From Symsagittifera roscoffensis (lineage: Eukaryota; Xenacoelomorpha; Acoela; Convolutidae), in contig NC_087069.1 in the NCBI RefSeq assembly GCF_963678635.1, forward strand, positions 372,001 through 436,000: a stretch of 64,000 bases of DNA, read 5' to 3'. The position numbers and the translations under genes are program-made. The notes below the pieces were generated by a model. That model was given only the letters and a program-made list of their open reading frames with translations. It searched no databases and was not told the DNA's origin. This document shows, piece by piece, positions 46,123-57,565 of the stretch; the stretch's first letter is position 1; each line of letters starts with the position of its first letter.

Positions 46123-46760
46123 AGAGGCGAAGCGGAGCTTCACATCACTTGCGATACCACAAAAGTAACATTGCGAGCAAGCAGACAGCAAAAGAAAAAC
46201 AGCCACTAAGACCAAAAAAAAAACGCAAAAAGTTTTCGAAAAAATTACAACTGAAAAAAATCAAAATATTGTCAGGAATGATTTTCTATACGCTGAAAAC
46301 ACGTCCAGAAACACAATCGACGGCGACAATTGTTGAGCGAAAAAAAATTGTTGCCATGAAAAAAAAATGAAATTTTAATTATACTCAGAGATTTTCAACA
46401 CTTTGTGCAATCCGGAGGAAAGCATACAATTTATGGTTCACTCGAACGACCCAAAGTTAGGTGAGTAATCAAAAAAGTCAAAAAAGGAGAAAATACGAAG
46501 TCAACATTGGTAGAACTACAAATTGCAGAAGTAAAAGAAAACATAAAAAGCAACTACAATGAAAACTGCAGACAGCAAAAAAAAATAAAATGTGTTAACT
46601 AAGCCGATTAAACTTAAGCAGACAATAAGCCGACAATTTTTTTGAAAGGATAACTTCCCGTTTGGAAAAAAAACAGGTACTCGTCAGTTTCGAACCCAGG
46701 ACCTTTGCCGTCCCAGGCGTGATAATTACCTCCAGACTGAGTGTGCCAAGGAGGCTCAAA
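46123..46760 (-). mobile_element. Long-bodied tRNA-derived SINE copy
   Basis: Minus-strand head at 46760-46670 ends in the B-box-like GGTCCTGGGTTCGAAACTG. The A-rich body contains ctaagccg modules also found in the 51.8-52.4 kb array. The tail, ggtatcgcaagtgatgtgaa followed by gctccgcttcgcc, ends at 46123. Left and right limits are approximate. Confidence 0.5.
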
Positions 46761-46899
46761 TTTGATATCATTATGGTTCAAGGTACCAAGTGATTCTCTC
46801 AAACAAAAAATCTATGTTCCGATTTGATACCGCTAGCTAATCACAATCTATCAAAACTTTGACTTTACTTCAGCTCAGAACAGTTTTCTACAAAATGAG

Positions 46900-47760
46900 T
46901 GTGTAGCTGGTTCAGCGAAGGAGATTCTCATAACCTGTTCCTTTAATTAAAGCTTTAATCTCAGAAACGGTAGTTTTTTTTAAAAACAGTATCCACAAAA
47001 ACGGTTTAAAAAATCAGACTTTTTCTAGGGCCGCAACTTTCTTTCCACAACAATTATGGTGTAGCCGCTTGTTCAGAGAGAATTCCAACCTCAGAATTAC
47101 TCGATTGAACCTTCAACTTAAGAATTTCAGGGTATTTTTCGAAGCCACTTTTAAAAAACGTCGAAAAAGATTCATAAGCGATCAAAATGGAAGGCGATAA
47201 CTTTTTGTCTACAAAAATTATGGCGGAGTCAGTTATGCAGATAGCTTCCCTCAACCCGCTCTTTCAATTAAAACCAAAACCTTAGGTAATGTTAGAGAAA
47301 ATACAAAAAATGCTCAAACTAGGGGCCGAGCTAAAACTGGGAGGTATCTGTTTAATGATTTTTCGAATAAAGGGTACTGTTGCGGATGAAATGGGTAATT
47401 TTCAGAAAAAAAAATTACTAACCAAAAGCTTAGTTGTTTTTCTTCTAAAAAAACTACTTCAATAAGAGATGATCCGCGTATGCAGGTGAGATACCTACTA
47501 CCCGTTTTTTCAATTGAAATCAAAATCAAGCAGGGTAGTTTTAGAGAGAATTTTTTCCAAGAAAAAAAAAGATTATAACCGTTTATACAGGGAAAATTTT
47601 AGCACTATACGATTTTAATTGAAATAACCTCAGAATTGGCGGGACTACTGGTGGAAAAAAAACGTTTCCAAAAACTAATGAAAATTTCAACTTGCTCTTT
47701 CAATTGAATCTCAGACTTGGCAGGATAGTTGCAGAAAATGTGAAAACGATTTAAACTTCA
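46900..47760. repeat. Degenerate tandem modules (about 150-190 bp)
   Basis: Variants of atggtgtagccgcttgtgcagagag, ccctcaacccgctctttcaattgaaacc, then ctcagaattggcagggtagttttagagaa recur near 46905, 47055, 47222, 47490 and 47695. Related modules occur at 41150-41900 and 45930-46080. They contain the TCAATTGA palindrome but no coding signal. Confidence 0.5.
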
Positions 47761-49792
47761 GAAATTATTTTTCCCAATAACACAAAAATTTTCGATTAGA
47801 ATTGGAGTCACCGCTTCTTCGCTTTGTGAGAGCCATAGGTTGTTGCGTAAAAAACATTGGGTGAACCCGCTTAAAGGGAGCTTTCCACAACCCATTTTTT
47901 AAATGAAACCGAATCTTGTAAAAAGGAAAACAAAAATCCAAAAACATGGAACAATTATTCCCAATCAGGATTTTTAGAACGCTGTAGATAGTGGGGTAAG
48001 AGAAAGAAAGCGTTCAGACTTATAAGCAAGCACACAGGGGAGAGGGCGGTCTTTCTATTGAGAAATCGGCAGAGTAATTAAAAAAAAATAGTTAGTAATT
48101 TTTCCGCATCTCACAATAATTTTTAAAATTACAAAAATAAAACAGCTAACTTAAAGTTTTCAAAATTCAACTTTCGATTTCCGAAGTAAACATAGAAGTG
48201 AACCTGAGATTCCCACCACTTGCGACGCAAAAAGTACAGGGTTTAAAAAGCATGCCTATCAAGATTTAGCGACGACGATCTAGAATAACCAAAAAAAAAA
48301 AAAAAATTTTTGTTTAAAATTAAAAAAAAAAAAAAGAAGTTTTTAAGAGAAACCCAAAAGTGTTAAATTTGAGCATTTCAAAATTTGTCGCCAACGTTAT
48401 ATCAATTACATAACAAATACCGGAAAAGTCGAGGAAACAATATATTGAAATAATTAGTAAAACATAGCCAACAGACAGTTGGAAAAGATTCAATTCACGC
48501 AATTCAAAAGAAAAAACTGACTTGTAAAATTTGAAGAAAAACATAGATGCCCTTCAATCCTTCCGAATTTCTAGAAAAACTTATGATTGGCAATTTTTGG
48601 ATAAAATAATTGTAATTTGAGCAAGCAGGATCAATGGGAAAAACATTTTATGTCGCTTGAAAATCTCAAAATTAAATTCCATTTAGGAAACTAGGAGTCA
48701 ATCACGTTTTTGTTGACCTTATAACTTTCGCTATTCGATAATGAGTTTGCCTTCCTTAAACAAAGGAAATGAATTCAAATTAAAAAAAAATCAAATTTCG
48801 AACCTCGAAAAAGTATTTGAGCCTGAACAAGCAAAAAAAATCATCGCGCAAGAGTCTGAACTACGTTCATCGCCTCTTAATAGGCCGACGGGAACAAAAC
48901 CGGCAGCCACGAAGCTGAAACTCAGCCAAAAAACTCACTACAATAAAATAGATCTATCAACATGTATGGAAATTGTTTTGTAAAAATCATAGCCCGAAAA
49001 AAAAAGCGAAATTAGCATCGGTTGAAAACTTAGCAAGCAGTAACAAAGCCGGAAACATCTGAGCAGAAACCCCTCAAGTCGAAAAAAAATTCCGCTTTCG
49101 AAACTGGAATTCACACACGCTTTTTTTCGCGCCATTTCCACGTTGGTACTTGGAGAGCGCAAATGATCTTATTTATAACAGATGCAATTGAATTGAAGTT
49201 ATAAAAAGCACAAACTCATTAATATGTATGAATGCACATCTGTAGTCATAAGAGCATTTAAGACTTTTTGAATTAAAAAACAATAAGTCAGATATAAGAG
49301 TCTCCGCTACTTTCATTACTCTTAAAACACCAAATCCCATAGATTTTCTTAATACCTGTTTTTTTTAAGAACAAGGAATTTGAGAAAAGTTGGTTGCGGG
49401 AAAAACATTATAGTTTCCGATTACAAGTACACTTTCTCTCGAAAGTGAAAATAGTAATCGCAAGCAAAAAAGATGTTTGATCCTTTTATATAGCAATGTA
49501 ACGGTCATTTCTAGCCTAACCACAGACCATTGCATGACGGAAGGATGACATTATATTAAGGCGACAATGTAAAGTTGATGAAACCATTGAATAATTCCCA
49601 GAACCGACCAGTTTCTTCTTTGAAGTTGGGCAACTATTCAAACAAACATAGTCAACAGCCAGATGGAAACAAGTCAATGAACGCAAGTAAACAGAAAATG
49701 AAACAATGAAACTTTCAAATTTCAAAGTAAAAAAATTATGACCTTACAGCTCTTTCAATTTAAAGAACAGTTTATGATTAACACTTTATGAC

Positions 49793-50470
49793 AAAGAGGC
49801 GAAGCGGAGCTACGCAACACTTACGATACCACACCGGCATAGCATTGTAAATTAGCATACAGAAAATGAGACGGAAGCTACTAAGTCTGAGATTTTACTT
49901 TGAAAAATCGAAAAAATATATATATTTACAAAAATTCCGCCGTTAAAAATGCATTAAAAATCGGTCATCGAGCGATAATTAAGCCAAAAACACTTCAATA
50001 GACGCCACGTGAACCGAAATCAAAAGGATGTCACAGAAAATTCCAATGAGCCAACTATTACGCTCTATTCACTGAAACACACCAAAACAGCAATCTTTTT
50101 TGAGCATTTTAGCTCAATTAATTAACTTTGTTAATTTACAGACTGCCGAAAGACTCAATTTTAGTTTAAATCACTTAAGCGAGAGGTTATAAATGCTTTG
50201 AAGAGAAAAATTTCATGCTTTTTTTTCAAAAAAAAACTACTCTAATACATCAAAAGATGTTCCGAGGGCGTGTGCCTCACTTCTGGATTAAAATAGAGGG
50301 GCTTGAATGATCGTGAGGTTCCATAGAAAAAGCAAGGTGAAATTCTTAAAGACCTTCAAAAAAACAGTCCGCTGGGGATCGAACCATGTATGTACCTTAC
50401 TATCTGAAGTCGCGTTCTTCACCTCTCGACCAAGTGGTAAGAGACTTGAAGGGTGACGAGGTTCAATCAT
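49793..50470 (-). mobile_element. tRNA-derived SINE with well-kept promoter boxes
   Basis: Minus strand: TGGTCGAGAGG (A box, about 50426-50436) and GGTTCGATCCC (B box, about 50376-50386) match RNA polymerase III internal promoter consensus at near-tRNA spacing, in a tRNA-Leu/Ser-like context. The body runs to the tail (cgtagctccgcttcgcctct) at 49793-49830. The head does not fold into a complete tRNA that I could confirm, so this is not called a tRNA gene. Confidence 0.55.
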
Positions 50471-51847
50471 AAAGCAAGGTACCCATACCTACATATTGAA
50501 AAAGAATGTTCTTTACGTGAAAAAAGTCTTGTTCCCGAATACAAAACACTTGCTTTCGGATAAGAAATAAAATTAACTCAATTTGAAGAAACTGTATCAA
50601 AAATTACGACTTTAATTCCGCTGGAAAATCTGAAGAGTAAAACCCTCAATCAAATGAATTTGGTCACTTTTTTCGTGAATTTTAACCTTTTGCTGTTCGA
50701 TAGTGGAGTTTGATTTCCTTTAAGCAAAGGAAGTGAACTGAAACTAAGAAGAAATCAAAAATCCAACCGCAAAAAAAAAACAAATTTGAGCGCGTGAACA
50801 AACTAAGAGACTTTTTCCTGGAAAAAAAAACAGAAAAAACAAAAATCTCGCCAAGACCTATATACAAGTCTTCACTAAGTTCAATGAATCTTAAAAGCAC
50901 CAGTATTCATTTTGAAAATATTTTGAGTTTTGTATTCACTTTGAAAATAATTTGTTGCATTTATGTGGTCGAAACAATCTGAGATACTTGAAGAGCAACC
51001 AGCCATCCTTGTATAATATGTCTTTTGTTTCTTAGGGGATAGTTTATTTGATCAATAAGAGGGAAATATTGTCCCATGTTTCACTTCCAATAAAAGAAAT
51101 AAATCCGAAAATTTTTTTCGAAGCCAAAACACTCGAATGATAAAACATTTCTCCAAAACATGTTTTTCCCGAATTAAACTCAAACTCAAAACTTTATCTT
51201 TTCAGGCAAACTTTTGGGAAGATTCCCATATTGAAATTATCAAGTTAACAGCGATGCCCGACATCAATTTTTAAAAAAAAAATGGGTTCAATTAACGTTG
51301 CCTTTAATGCCTAGATTTTTGGTTCAATTTGATATCCATTTTCATCATTGTGAGGATGTAATGGAAGCTTGGCTTAGTTCAAAAAAATATTATGTAGTGA
51401 CTACTTTGTGCATTTTGCAAACCATAACGTCAGATATACACTCATTGGCTTTGAGCAACAGCTATGCCAAATATTACAAAAAAAAATCACAAGCATTTTT
51501 TTAGGCTTTTTGAAAGTCTCTTCGGCGAGCAGTCTAGCCAACTTTTTGTCCTCAACCCGTTCAAAATATTCCAAAGAAATAAAAGTCCAGACAGTATTTT
51601 CGACACAGAGACGAAGCTGAGCTTCGCACCACTTGCGATACAAAACAAGAAAGTCGCTAAATCGAAAAAAAAATATTCGCAAACTTCGAAAAAAAACTCT
51701 ATCTATCGATAAGGCTACTTTTGAAATAAAAACGAGCCAAGACAATAGAATGTAAAAACAGCATCAAAAGAAAATTTATCAAGCGGTAACAAAACCGGAA
51801 ATACCTTAGCAGATACCCAGTAGGCCGAAATTAAAAAAAAAATTATC

Positions 51848-52440
51848 AAGTCCCCCATACCCTCAAACAAACAAAGACACACACACACAAAATTCATTCA
51901 CGCGTCAAATGAAACATCATGCGGCCACTATGTCGATATAATATTAGCCGAAACCTATTAAGCCGACAAAAAAAGGAAAATAAAAAAAATAATAAAAAAA
52001 TAGTAAAAAAACAATTTTATGACTATTTTTAAGTTATTCAATCCCCCTCATCCTCAAAACACATACACAGCTCGTAAAACGAGGCAATATGAGGCGACTA
52101 AGCCGATGTAATATAGGCCGAAACCCATCAAGCCGAAAAAAAAAGAAAATGCAAAAAATCGAAAAAAAATTCAAGAACTTTTCAGACTAATAAGAAGTTA
52201 TTAAGTCCCCCTCACCTTCAAAACACAGACAAGCACACACAATTTTTTTGCCCATCGAATGGCGCAATATAATAAAGGCTGAAACTTATCAGGCTGAAAA
52301 AAGCCGGAAAATAATTTCTATTAAGGTTTTTAGCATTTTGTGCAATCCAGCGGTGAGCATAAAAATTATTTTACCCTTGAACTAGTCGAAATGAGGCCAC
52401 TAAGCCAATTTAAATAGGCCGAAGCATATAACGCCAAAAA
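51848..52440. repeat. Tandem repeat array, unit about 165-190 bp, three to four units
   Basis: Each unit has aagtccccctcacc.tcaaaacac, then acacac, then cgaatggcgcaatatgaggcgactaagccgatgtaatataggccgaaacc.atcaagccgaaaaaa in variant form. Units start near 51848, 52039 and 52202, and a partial one lies at about 52390. A related single unit occurs at 46385-46620. Confidence 0.65.
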
Positions 52441-52931
52441 AGGACAAAAAAAAACAAAAATTAAAATTTTAACAAATCGAGTAGGAAAAATCACAACCAA
52501 CATAAAAAGCAAATTTTGAAAAGGAAGGATATTTGAAATTACATGCTCATTCATGCTTAATATTTGCAACCGAGAGTGGGAGAGGAGTGGGATATGAGGA
52601 GTAAGAGAACGAAGCGGTGAAGTAGCCCACAACTGAGTTTTGTGGACACAGTTATTTACTGGGAAAAAAAGTCTAGTACCCTATTGCAATACCCTTGCTT
52701 ATCGGAAGGGTATAAAAACCTATTTGCTAAGTGTTCAAACTGTTTTTCAGATATAAAAGAAAGGTGAGAACGCGCCACAATTTTTACTTTAAAACAAAAA
52801 TTACCAAACGAAAAACGACTTTTCCAAAGTTCCGTCCTTCTGATGCAAGAAAACATTGAACACTCTTACCAAATTTCCTGTCTATATGTGAACAGGCCCC
52901 AGATTTTAACCCATAAGGATTCTGCACTTAC

Positions 52932-53186
52932 CGTCTTCATAGAAACCATATGCTTGTTGAGTTCCTGTGTCTGAGTGATAATGCTTTCAACATTTGTCTC
53001 GTGTTCGTTTAATCTCTCAGCCAGTTTTTTAGCAGTTTGTAGCAAACTTTGTATTGTGCAAGATGCGTTATTTCCACCATTATTATTCGGGCTAGAACTT
53101 CTTGGTATATTATTTCCAGAAACACCAAAACTGACATTCATTCCAGGGTTGGAGGATGCGCAACCTGGAGCTGTTGCAACTGCCAT
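52932..53186 (-). CDS. SIKE/FGFR1OP2-like protein, exon 1 (N-terminus)
   Basis: ATG at 53186-53184 opens 85 codons to the donor ACG|GTAAGTG, phase 0. The first 43 residues (MAVATAPGCASSNPGMN, later SPNNNGGNN) are low-complexity. Then SCTIQSLLQTAKKLAERLNE and ETNVESIITQTQELNKHMVS align with the family N-terminus (SCTIEKALADAKALVERLRD, then ESLIEQTTALNKRVEAM). The first heptad-type coiled coil starts here. Vertebrate proteins begin at the SCTI residues, so this homologue carries an N-terminal extension. An in-frame Met at residue 16 is an alternative start. The five exons together would encode about 606 residues, against roughly 200-250 in vertebrate members. Confidence 0.85.
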
Positions 53187-53640
53187 CTACTAATTTCAAT
53201 TGACAATTTACAATTATGTGAACGTGAGAGCACTGCGCCCCTAACTGAAATACACTAAAGTAACAAAACTTCGTTTTACATTACCCTATCTAAAACAAAA
53301 CAAATACAAAGCAGTACTATGCCACCATCTTTTCAGATTCACGTTTTTAATAGCAGAACTACTAGTATATCCGGTATTCCGAACTTTGATGTCCACTTCG
53401 ATCAAACTTATTGATTAGTGAATTATTGCATCGGCACAAAATGTAACTGGAGGTTGAAGCTACAAACACGTCTAGAATATTAATGCATCTACAGTGTCGT
53501 GAAGTCTTAGTAGGAAAAATTCACCTAAAAGGGGTCATTCCGTCAAGCAACGGTCCGTGCAGAGGTTGGAAAGGGTCAAACCAGCGCTACACAAAAGCAT
53601 CAGCGAATAATTTCAGAAAAATCATGTAGTTTTTATAGCT
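53187..53640. promoter_or_regulatory. Presumed promoter region of the SIKE-like gene
   Basis: Upstream of the minus-strand start codon. No TATA box or other element can be named with confidence; the call rests on position only. Confidence 0.25.
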
Positions 53641-54279
53641 GTGACATTCGACCAGAATGGACAAAATGCAAACTCTGCAGTCTAGGAATTTTTAGCAGCG
53701 AACCTTCCGAATTGGCGATTTAGGAGGAATAAGAACGTTATTCGAACGATTGGACAAATCGTGAAGGCTGAAGGATTCGGAAATTCCTAAATTTTAAATT
53801 TTCGAAGTGATGACGTAACAATTCTCAGAAACGTCAAAAACGGCCATTTTGGCGGAAAGGCTAAAAAGCAACACAACAACGATAGTTGCGCTGACGAAGA
53901 CAACGAAAATTGTGATAAAAAAAAACCACAGAGAGAAACAGAAGTAACAGAGACCGCTCCGATTTGCAACTATTGTGTCGCTACAATAGTTGCAAAGCAG
54001 TTGCTAACAACAGTGAGGGGTGGAAACCAGCCTCCCGGATTACTGAGAAATCAAGCTTAACGTGCTCGATTCAGTGGATTCGAGGATCCGGAGGGGGTTC
54101 GGAACTGAAACTTTTATCATTTTATATGAACTTTTAGCTTCCCTGTCATGTCCTGAATTGAATTTAATTAACATCCGAATTCATTCCACTAAGATGAGAA
54201 GCTAGGAGTTGGGGGAAAGGGTTGATCCATCTTCGATGGAGATGATGATTTTTATCTACTGAACAAAAACAATAATAAT
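53641..54279. repeat. Direct repeat pair, copy 1, with conserved hairpins
   Basis: Matches 54503-55146 from gtgacattcgaccagaat to tctactgaacaaaaacaataataat. It contains a perfect 14-bp hairpin, TTTGCAACTATTGT (53963-53976), loop gtcgct, ACAATAGTTGCAAA (53983-53996), and tCCATCttcGATGGa near its right end. The spacing of 220 bp between copies is too short for an intact LTR element; remnants of LTRs or of a foldback element are possible. Confidence 0.75.
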
Positions 54280-54502
54280 TCAATAAATAGTAGTAGCCCT
54301 GTTTTTAGGAGTGACCTCGTGGTCTGGGGATACTGAGACCCAGCCATGAGCTCACTATTTCTGCATGTAATTAAGTTAATTTGAGTGTTTTGACCGAAGC
54401 CGAAAACAGTAACGTTTTTTGTCGACCCGATGTTAGAAAAGACCACCGAAAGTACTGGCTTGGTAGAGACGGTGAAAACCATGTAAAGCTCTGTTTAGAC
54501 GT

Positions 54503-55146
54503 GTGACATTCGACCAGAATGTGAAAAATGCAATCTCTGCAGAATTCGGAATTTTAGCAGTAAGCCTTCCGGATTGGTGGTTTTTATGAACTAAGGGCGT
54601 TATTGGAACGTTTAGCCAGACGGTGAAGGCTGGAATATTCTAGTATTTTGAAATTTCAAAAATTCGAATGATGACGTCACATTTCTGAGAAATGCTGAAA
54701 CGGCCATTTTAACAAAAAACGAGAAAAAAAAACAGAACAACAACGTTAGTTGCGCTGACGAGAACAACTTTATTGAAAAGTCGAAATTGAAGAAAAACAG
54801 CAGCAGAGTGCAGAGAACGTTCCGACTCGCAACTATTGTGCTGCTACAATAGTTGCAAGGCCGTTGCGAACAACGGTGAAGGGTAAGAAACCAGCCTTCC
54901 GTATTGTCGTGAAATCGAACTTAAGGAGCTTGATTCAGCGGATTCAAGAAACCGGAAGGGTCTCGGGACGGAAAACTTTTATTGACTCATATGAACTTTT
55001 AGCATCCTGTCATGTCCTGACTTGAATTTAATTGATATTTGGATTAGTTTTGACAAGGATGAGGTGCTAAGAGTTGGGGGGGAAAGGGTTGATCCATCTT
55101 CGATGGAGATGATGATTTTTATCTACTGAACAAAAACAATAATAAT
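54503..55146. repeat. Direct repeat pair, copy 2
   Basis: Clearly diverged from copy 1 but keeps the hairpin core: GCAACTATTGT (54829-54839), loop gctgct, ACAATAGTTGC (54845-54855). It also keeps gatccatcttcgatggagatgatg near its right end. Confidence 0.75.
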
Positions 55147-56558
55147 ATATGTGCCAGTCGGTCATATTTGGAAGTTTGACCTTGAGAGAAGCAAAAAACA
55201 CTTGATTTTGGAGTGAAATTTAATTTTTCAAAATTTCGAATTGAACCTGTCATGCACGATTTTCTCGCGATAACTGAAAATCAGAAAAAAGAAATCAGAA
55301 CAATTTCAGAACGATTGAGACACACACGCGGGAAAGTTGTAAGAAAAAGCAGTAGGAAATTGCTATTCGCAATTTCCATCACTATCATAATCGAGAGTAG
55401 AGCTGTCCCATCTGTGACAGAGACGAGAGCATTCCCACGAATTGGATTATAGCGACTGGAGTGTTATTCGGAACTGGACTAGAGTGAACCTTCGGTGGAA
55501 AGGTGGACAACTTGAGTGTCCTAATGGTTCACAAGAAAACTATTGTCTAGAGTATAAACTCGTTCTCATTGTTAAAACTATAAAACATTAGACTCATTTA
55601 GTTACGTTATTTAATTCTTGAGTTAACTACCGACTGGATTATTTCCCACTTCTTGAGCGTGCTACTATGTGAGTACAAATTTAAATTCTAGAGTGTGTTT
55701 TATGATTGTTATGTTGAGGTAAGGCGAGTTTTAGGTTGATCCATCTGAAATGGATCAAAGTTCCACTGTCTAATAAAAAGTAACTTAACGGATTGTTCCA
55801 ACCCGGTTTTTAACGGCGTTCATGTATTTTGGGTATCTAGAGACCTAAGTATGGGGACGTTTCTAATTCTAGAGTGGGGGGATATTTTAGTAGTAGCCTT
55901 TAAGCTGTAACGGGTCGTAGTCTCATGTCACAAACGAACCGAACTGGCTCCGACCGTTCTTGAGGTAGAAAAACACAAGAGATGGTGTCCCTGACCCTTG
56001 AGCCAGTGGTTATAGGGCCTATTTTTCTTAAGCCTCATGTGTGACTGCAGTAGACGAATGTTACATAGTGTTTTTATGGCGCTCCTGGGTGTTTACGACA
56101 TCAAGACTACGGAGTCGAACCCACTTGAGACAGCTTCGGGCTGAATGCCCATTCTAGAGTACCGGCGGTACGGTTCGACAGGAACGTGCAAACCTTCCGG
56201 TTGTACCGTGATAGCTTTTTAAGAAAACTCAAGAAAACTTCCTGGTACGCTCTCCGAACGAGGCTTAGCTAACCGAGTAAAGGGGGGCAACTAGGGGGAC
56301 AAAAACACGAGCAAAAAGACAAAAAGCAAAACAAAAACCAAAAAAGAATAGAAAAAGGAACAAAAACCATAAAACGAAAAAAGACAGTGACTTTGACACC
56401 AGATCAGTTGGATCAAACCTTTATATTAATTAAATAGTATACCCATACTGTTTTATAAGTTCGATCGTTTTGATCAACCTAGCAATTTAACCCAGTAACC
56501 GTAATAAAGTGCCCGAGTGTGGGGCGTTGTCAAGGGTTTTCAGATAGTTTGGAACTTA
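55147..56558 (+). other. Probable LTR and upstream region of the third gypsy element
   Basis: Composition shifts from AT-rich to G-rich around 55.4 kb. Features seen: hairpin TTGATCCATctgaaATGGATCAA (55737-55759), a purine-rich taaaggggggcaactaggggg (about 56278-56299) resembling a polypurine tract, and aataaagtgcccgagtgtgg (56502 on), which looks like a poly(A) signal followed by a GT-rich region as in an LTR. Without the 3' LTR in the window the boundaries cannot be set. Confidence 0.35.
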
Positions 56559-56755
56559 GCTGGACCAATAGGAGACTTCACTGGAAGAGGTGACCAGCCG
56601 AGTGGGAAAGTGGTTCAGGGACACTTGAGCTGAACCAATAGGAGACTTGACTGGAAGAGGTGACCAGCCGAGTGGGAAAGTGGTTCAGGGACATTTGAGC
56701 TGAACCAAAAGGAGACTGGACTGGAACAGGTGACCAGTCGAGTGGGAAAGCAGCC
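56559..56755 (+). repeat. 70-bp tandem repeat, 2.8 copies, in the retrotransposon leader
   Basis: Units start at 56559, 56629 and 56699 (exact 70-bp period): gctgaaccaataggagactt, ggaagaggtgaccagccgag, tgggaaagtggttcaggg. The first two differ at only a few positions; the third is more diverged and truncated. Confidence 0.9.
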
Positions 56756-57565
56756 AAGAAGGATTTGGCAATTCTCGAGTTCTCAAGTTGGGCAGAACGG
56801 GTATCGTTAAAATCCACATTACATTATAGGAGATAAGCGTAAAATAGGATAAACGACATCCCCCGGTTTTGAGGAACGTTTTTACTTGAGTAGGCCTGGA
56901 GACAGGTCTACGGTTTTCTCTTGAGAGGTTTAGCACCCGGCGCTTAAGGTAATTTTAGGCTTAGGAAGGGGGGCTAAAAAGGGGGGAGGTTAGAAGGGGG
57001 GCTGGTTAAGTTAGAGGTTGGCGGTTGTAAATTGTAAAAAGGGAGAAACTAGAGTAACTAATTAATCGACATCGTTGACTTAGTTACATTAGCCATAACA
57101 CGCGTTGGTGATAATAGGTGAATATCCAAAATTCAACTCGAGTTAAGACTGGTACGCTGGTTGGTTTGGTAGGGGGGACCGGATATAGACAGCTTTTGTG
57201 ATACCCCATAAGATCACTAGTGGGGGGAGGAAAACGCGTGGCAATTAGGTACCAGACATTTTTTTTAGACGAAAGGTAGACATTGGTCACCTTTGAATTT
57301 CAGGTGGGCTCACTTTTCTGTTTTTATTATTTTTCTTACTTAGATTTTTGTTGCATTTTAGTGAGGATTTGTGTTTGGTTTTATACGAACAGGTGATCAC
57401 AAGATACCTGCGCACCTACATTGAAATAGAAACAACCAAAAAGAAGAGGGGGTCAGCATTTGGCTTTTAAGAGAGGGTTTTTGGGAAAATTTTACTAGAG
57501 CTTGAGTGGTGGTACAAGGTACGGTGATTCAAGAAGACCCTACAACGAGGAAGACACTCCGTGAC
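56756..57565 (+). other. Leader region of the third gypsy element, non-coding
   Basis: G-rich segments (gggggggctaaaaag-type around 56968-57003) and no open frame of note. A primer-binding site could lie here, but no TGG-starting candidate stands out. Confidence 0.35.

Larger units (their letters stand above)
44415..52931 (-). other. Intron 1 of the SIKE-like gene (8.5 kb), packed with repeats
   Basis: GT-AG (donor ACG|GTAAGTG). It contains minus-strand SINE heads at about 46670-46760 and 50370-50470 with tails at 46123-46160 and 49793-49830. Further tails lie at 45329, 48195 and 51606. Degenerate tandem modules lie at 46900-47760 and a 165-190 bp array at 51848-52440. A recurring block like gtcgatcacgtttttcgtgacctttacactttcgctgttcg occurs near 45124, 48693 and 50667. 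No exon is supported among the many A-rich open frames. Confidence 0.6.

Noticed and set aside
50370-50470. Minus-strand tRNA-Leu/Ser-like sequence
   Set aside because: Promoter boxes are good but I could not confirm a complete cloverleaf, and it is attached to a SINE body and tail shared with other copies.
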